DNA of 64,000 nucleotides from CAIWHR01 sp963786625 (GTDB taxonomy: Bacteria > Pseudomonadota > Gammaproteobacteria > Burkholderiales > Casimicrobiaceae): positions 275,080 through 339,079 of the forward strand of contig CAWAZS010000005.1 of assembly GCA_963786625.1 (NCBI GenBank), written 5' to 3'. Positions 63,569 through 64,000 of this stretch are shown in pieces. The notes beneath the pieces are model-generated. The model ran no database searches, was not told the origin of the DNA, and saw only the letters and a list, made by a program, of their open reading frames with translations. Positions within the stretch are counted from its first letter, which is position 1. Each line of letters starts with the position of its first letter. A program made the translations under genes and the position numbers.

Positions 63569-64000
63569 TCGTCGCCGTGGCCGAGCTCGCGACTGCGACC
63601 GGATTCCGCTGCGGGTACGTGGCGATCGTCGGCCGGCCGAACGTCGGCAAGTCGACGCTGCTCAATCGCCTGGTCGGCCAGAAGATCAGCATCACGTCGA
63701 AGAAGGCGCAGACCACGCGCCACCGCGTGACCGGGATCCTGACGACGCCCGACGCCCAGGCCGTGTTCGTCGACACGCCGGGCTTTCAGACCAAGCATCG
63801 CTCGCGGCTCAACGAGCGGATGAACCGCACGGTCTCCCAGAGCCTCGCCGAGGTCGACGCAACCGTGCTGGTGATCGAGTCCGGGCGCCTCACCGATGCC
63901 GATCGCCGGGTGATCGGCCTGCTGCCGGCCGGCGCCCGCGTCGTCGTCGCGCTCAGCAAGGTCGACCGCCAGAAGGACAAGGACGCGCTGCTGCCGCAGA
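63565..64000 (+). CDS. era: GTPase Era (5' part)
   Basis: Essential GTPase that binds 16S rRNA and couples 30S assembly to growth. The G1 loop GRPNVGKS and DTPGFQTKH are standard. The fourth motif reads SKVD rather than NKxD, which differs from most Era proteins. GTG start overlapping the rnc stop (GTGA); an alternative GTG is 12 bp later. The frame continues past the right edge, with 145 residues visible. Confidence 0.93.
   Translation, partial: MIVAVAELATATGFRCGYVAIVGRPNVGKSTLLNRLVGQKISITSKKAQTTRHRVTGILTTPDAQAVFVDTPGFQTKHRSRLNERMNRTVSQSLAEVDATVLVIESGRLTDADRRVIGLLPAGARVVVALSKVDRQKDKDALLPQ

Overview
This 64 kb, very GC-rich window looks like the chromosome of a betaproteobacterium of the order Burkholderiales or a close relative, probably from a draft or metagenome assembly. 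Supporting signs are the gene orders mdh / gntR-sdhCDABE-gltA-sucA-sucB-lpdA-zapE and rpoE-rseA-rseB-mucD-grx-lepA-lepB-DUF4845-rnc-era, a one-chain indolepyruvate:ferredoxin oxidoreductase, and a small GC-rich repeat of a type I know from Burkholderiales between sucB and lpdA. I see no tRNA, rRNA, CRISPR array, insertion sequence or prophage. The gene content is almost entirely housekeeping and metabolic.

Layout. 1-2.1 kb: the 5' part of nrdA (class I ribonucleotide reductase) with a promoter carrying two NrdR-like boxes. 2.1-7.1 kb: two members of the ligase-associated DNA damage module (PdeM nuclease and DEXH helicase) separated by a broken hydroxypyruvate isomerase gene and a sugar-acid SDR. 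7.2-10.7 kb: a tandem pair of PilZ-like proteins, the first heavily frameshifted. 10.8-15 kb: indolepyruvate:ferredoxin oxidoreductase and a GcvR-like ACT protein. 15.1-19.9 kb: a stress/hibernation cluster (DksA-like protein, HPF-cold-shock fusion, broken ACP/AMP-ligase/acyltransferase fusion, DUF2934 protein). Three of these genes have an FNR-type palindrome at the same distance from a -10-like hexamer. 20-23.8 kb: a TRAP transporter with an isocitrate-lyase-family enzyme. 23.9-32.5 kb: assorted genes (esterase, small RHH and glycine-zipper proteins, DUF6644/DUF6152 pair, msrB, two MFS pumps, an atypical SDR, ttcA, a ParA-like ATPase, a LEA-like lipoprotein).

32.6-51.3 kb is a TCA-cycle supercluster. 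acnA, a DUF3617 protein, a CitE-like lyase and mdh run leftward. A GntR regulator, sdhCDAB, sdhE, gltA, sucA, sucB, lpdA and zapE run rightward from the same control region, which holds an AT-rich palindrome. Together they encode the steps citrate synthase, aconitase, 2-oxoglutarate dehydrogenase, succinate dehydrogenase and malate dehydrogenase. Isocitrate dehydrogenase, succinyl-CoA synthetase and fumarase are not in the window. 51.4-55.7 kb adds an acrylyl-CoA-reductase-like MDR, propionyl-CoA synthetase and a type II asparaginase. 55.7-64 kb is the envelope-stress operon (with a sigma-E-type promoter) followed by the lepA-lepB-rnc-era block.

Caution: about ten genes carry single-base frame breaks (hyi, SDR at 3.8 kb, first PilZ-like gene, ACP/ligase/acyltransferase fusion, dctQ, dctM, Bcr-type MFS, prpE, asparaginase, rseA). 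In most cases the homology continues perfectly in the next frame, so uncorrected sequencing errors are at least as likely as real decay. For these genes I give the span of the intact homology rather than the longest open frame.
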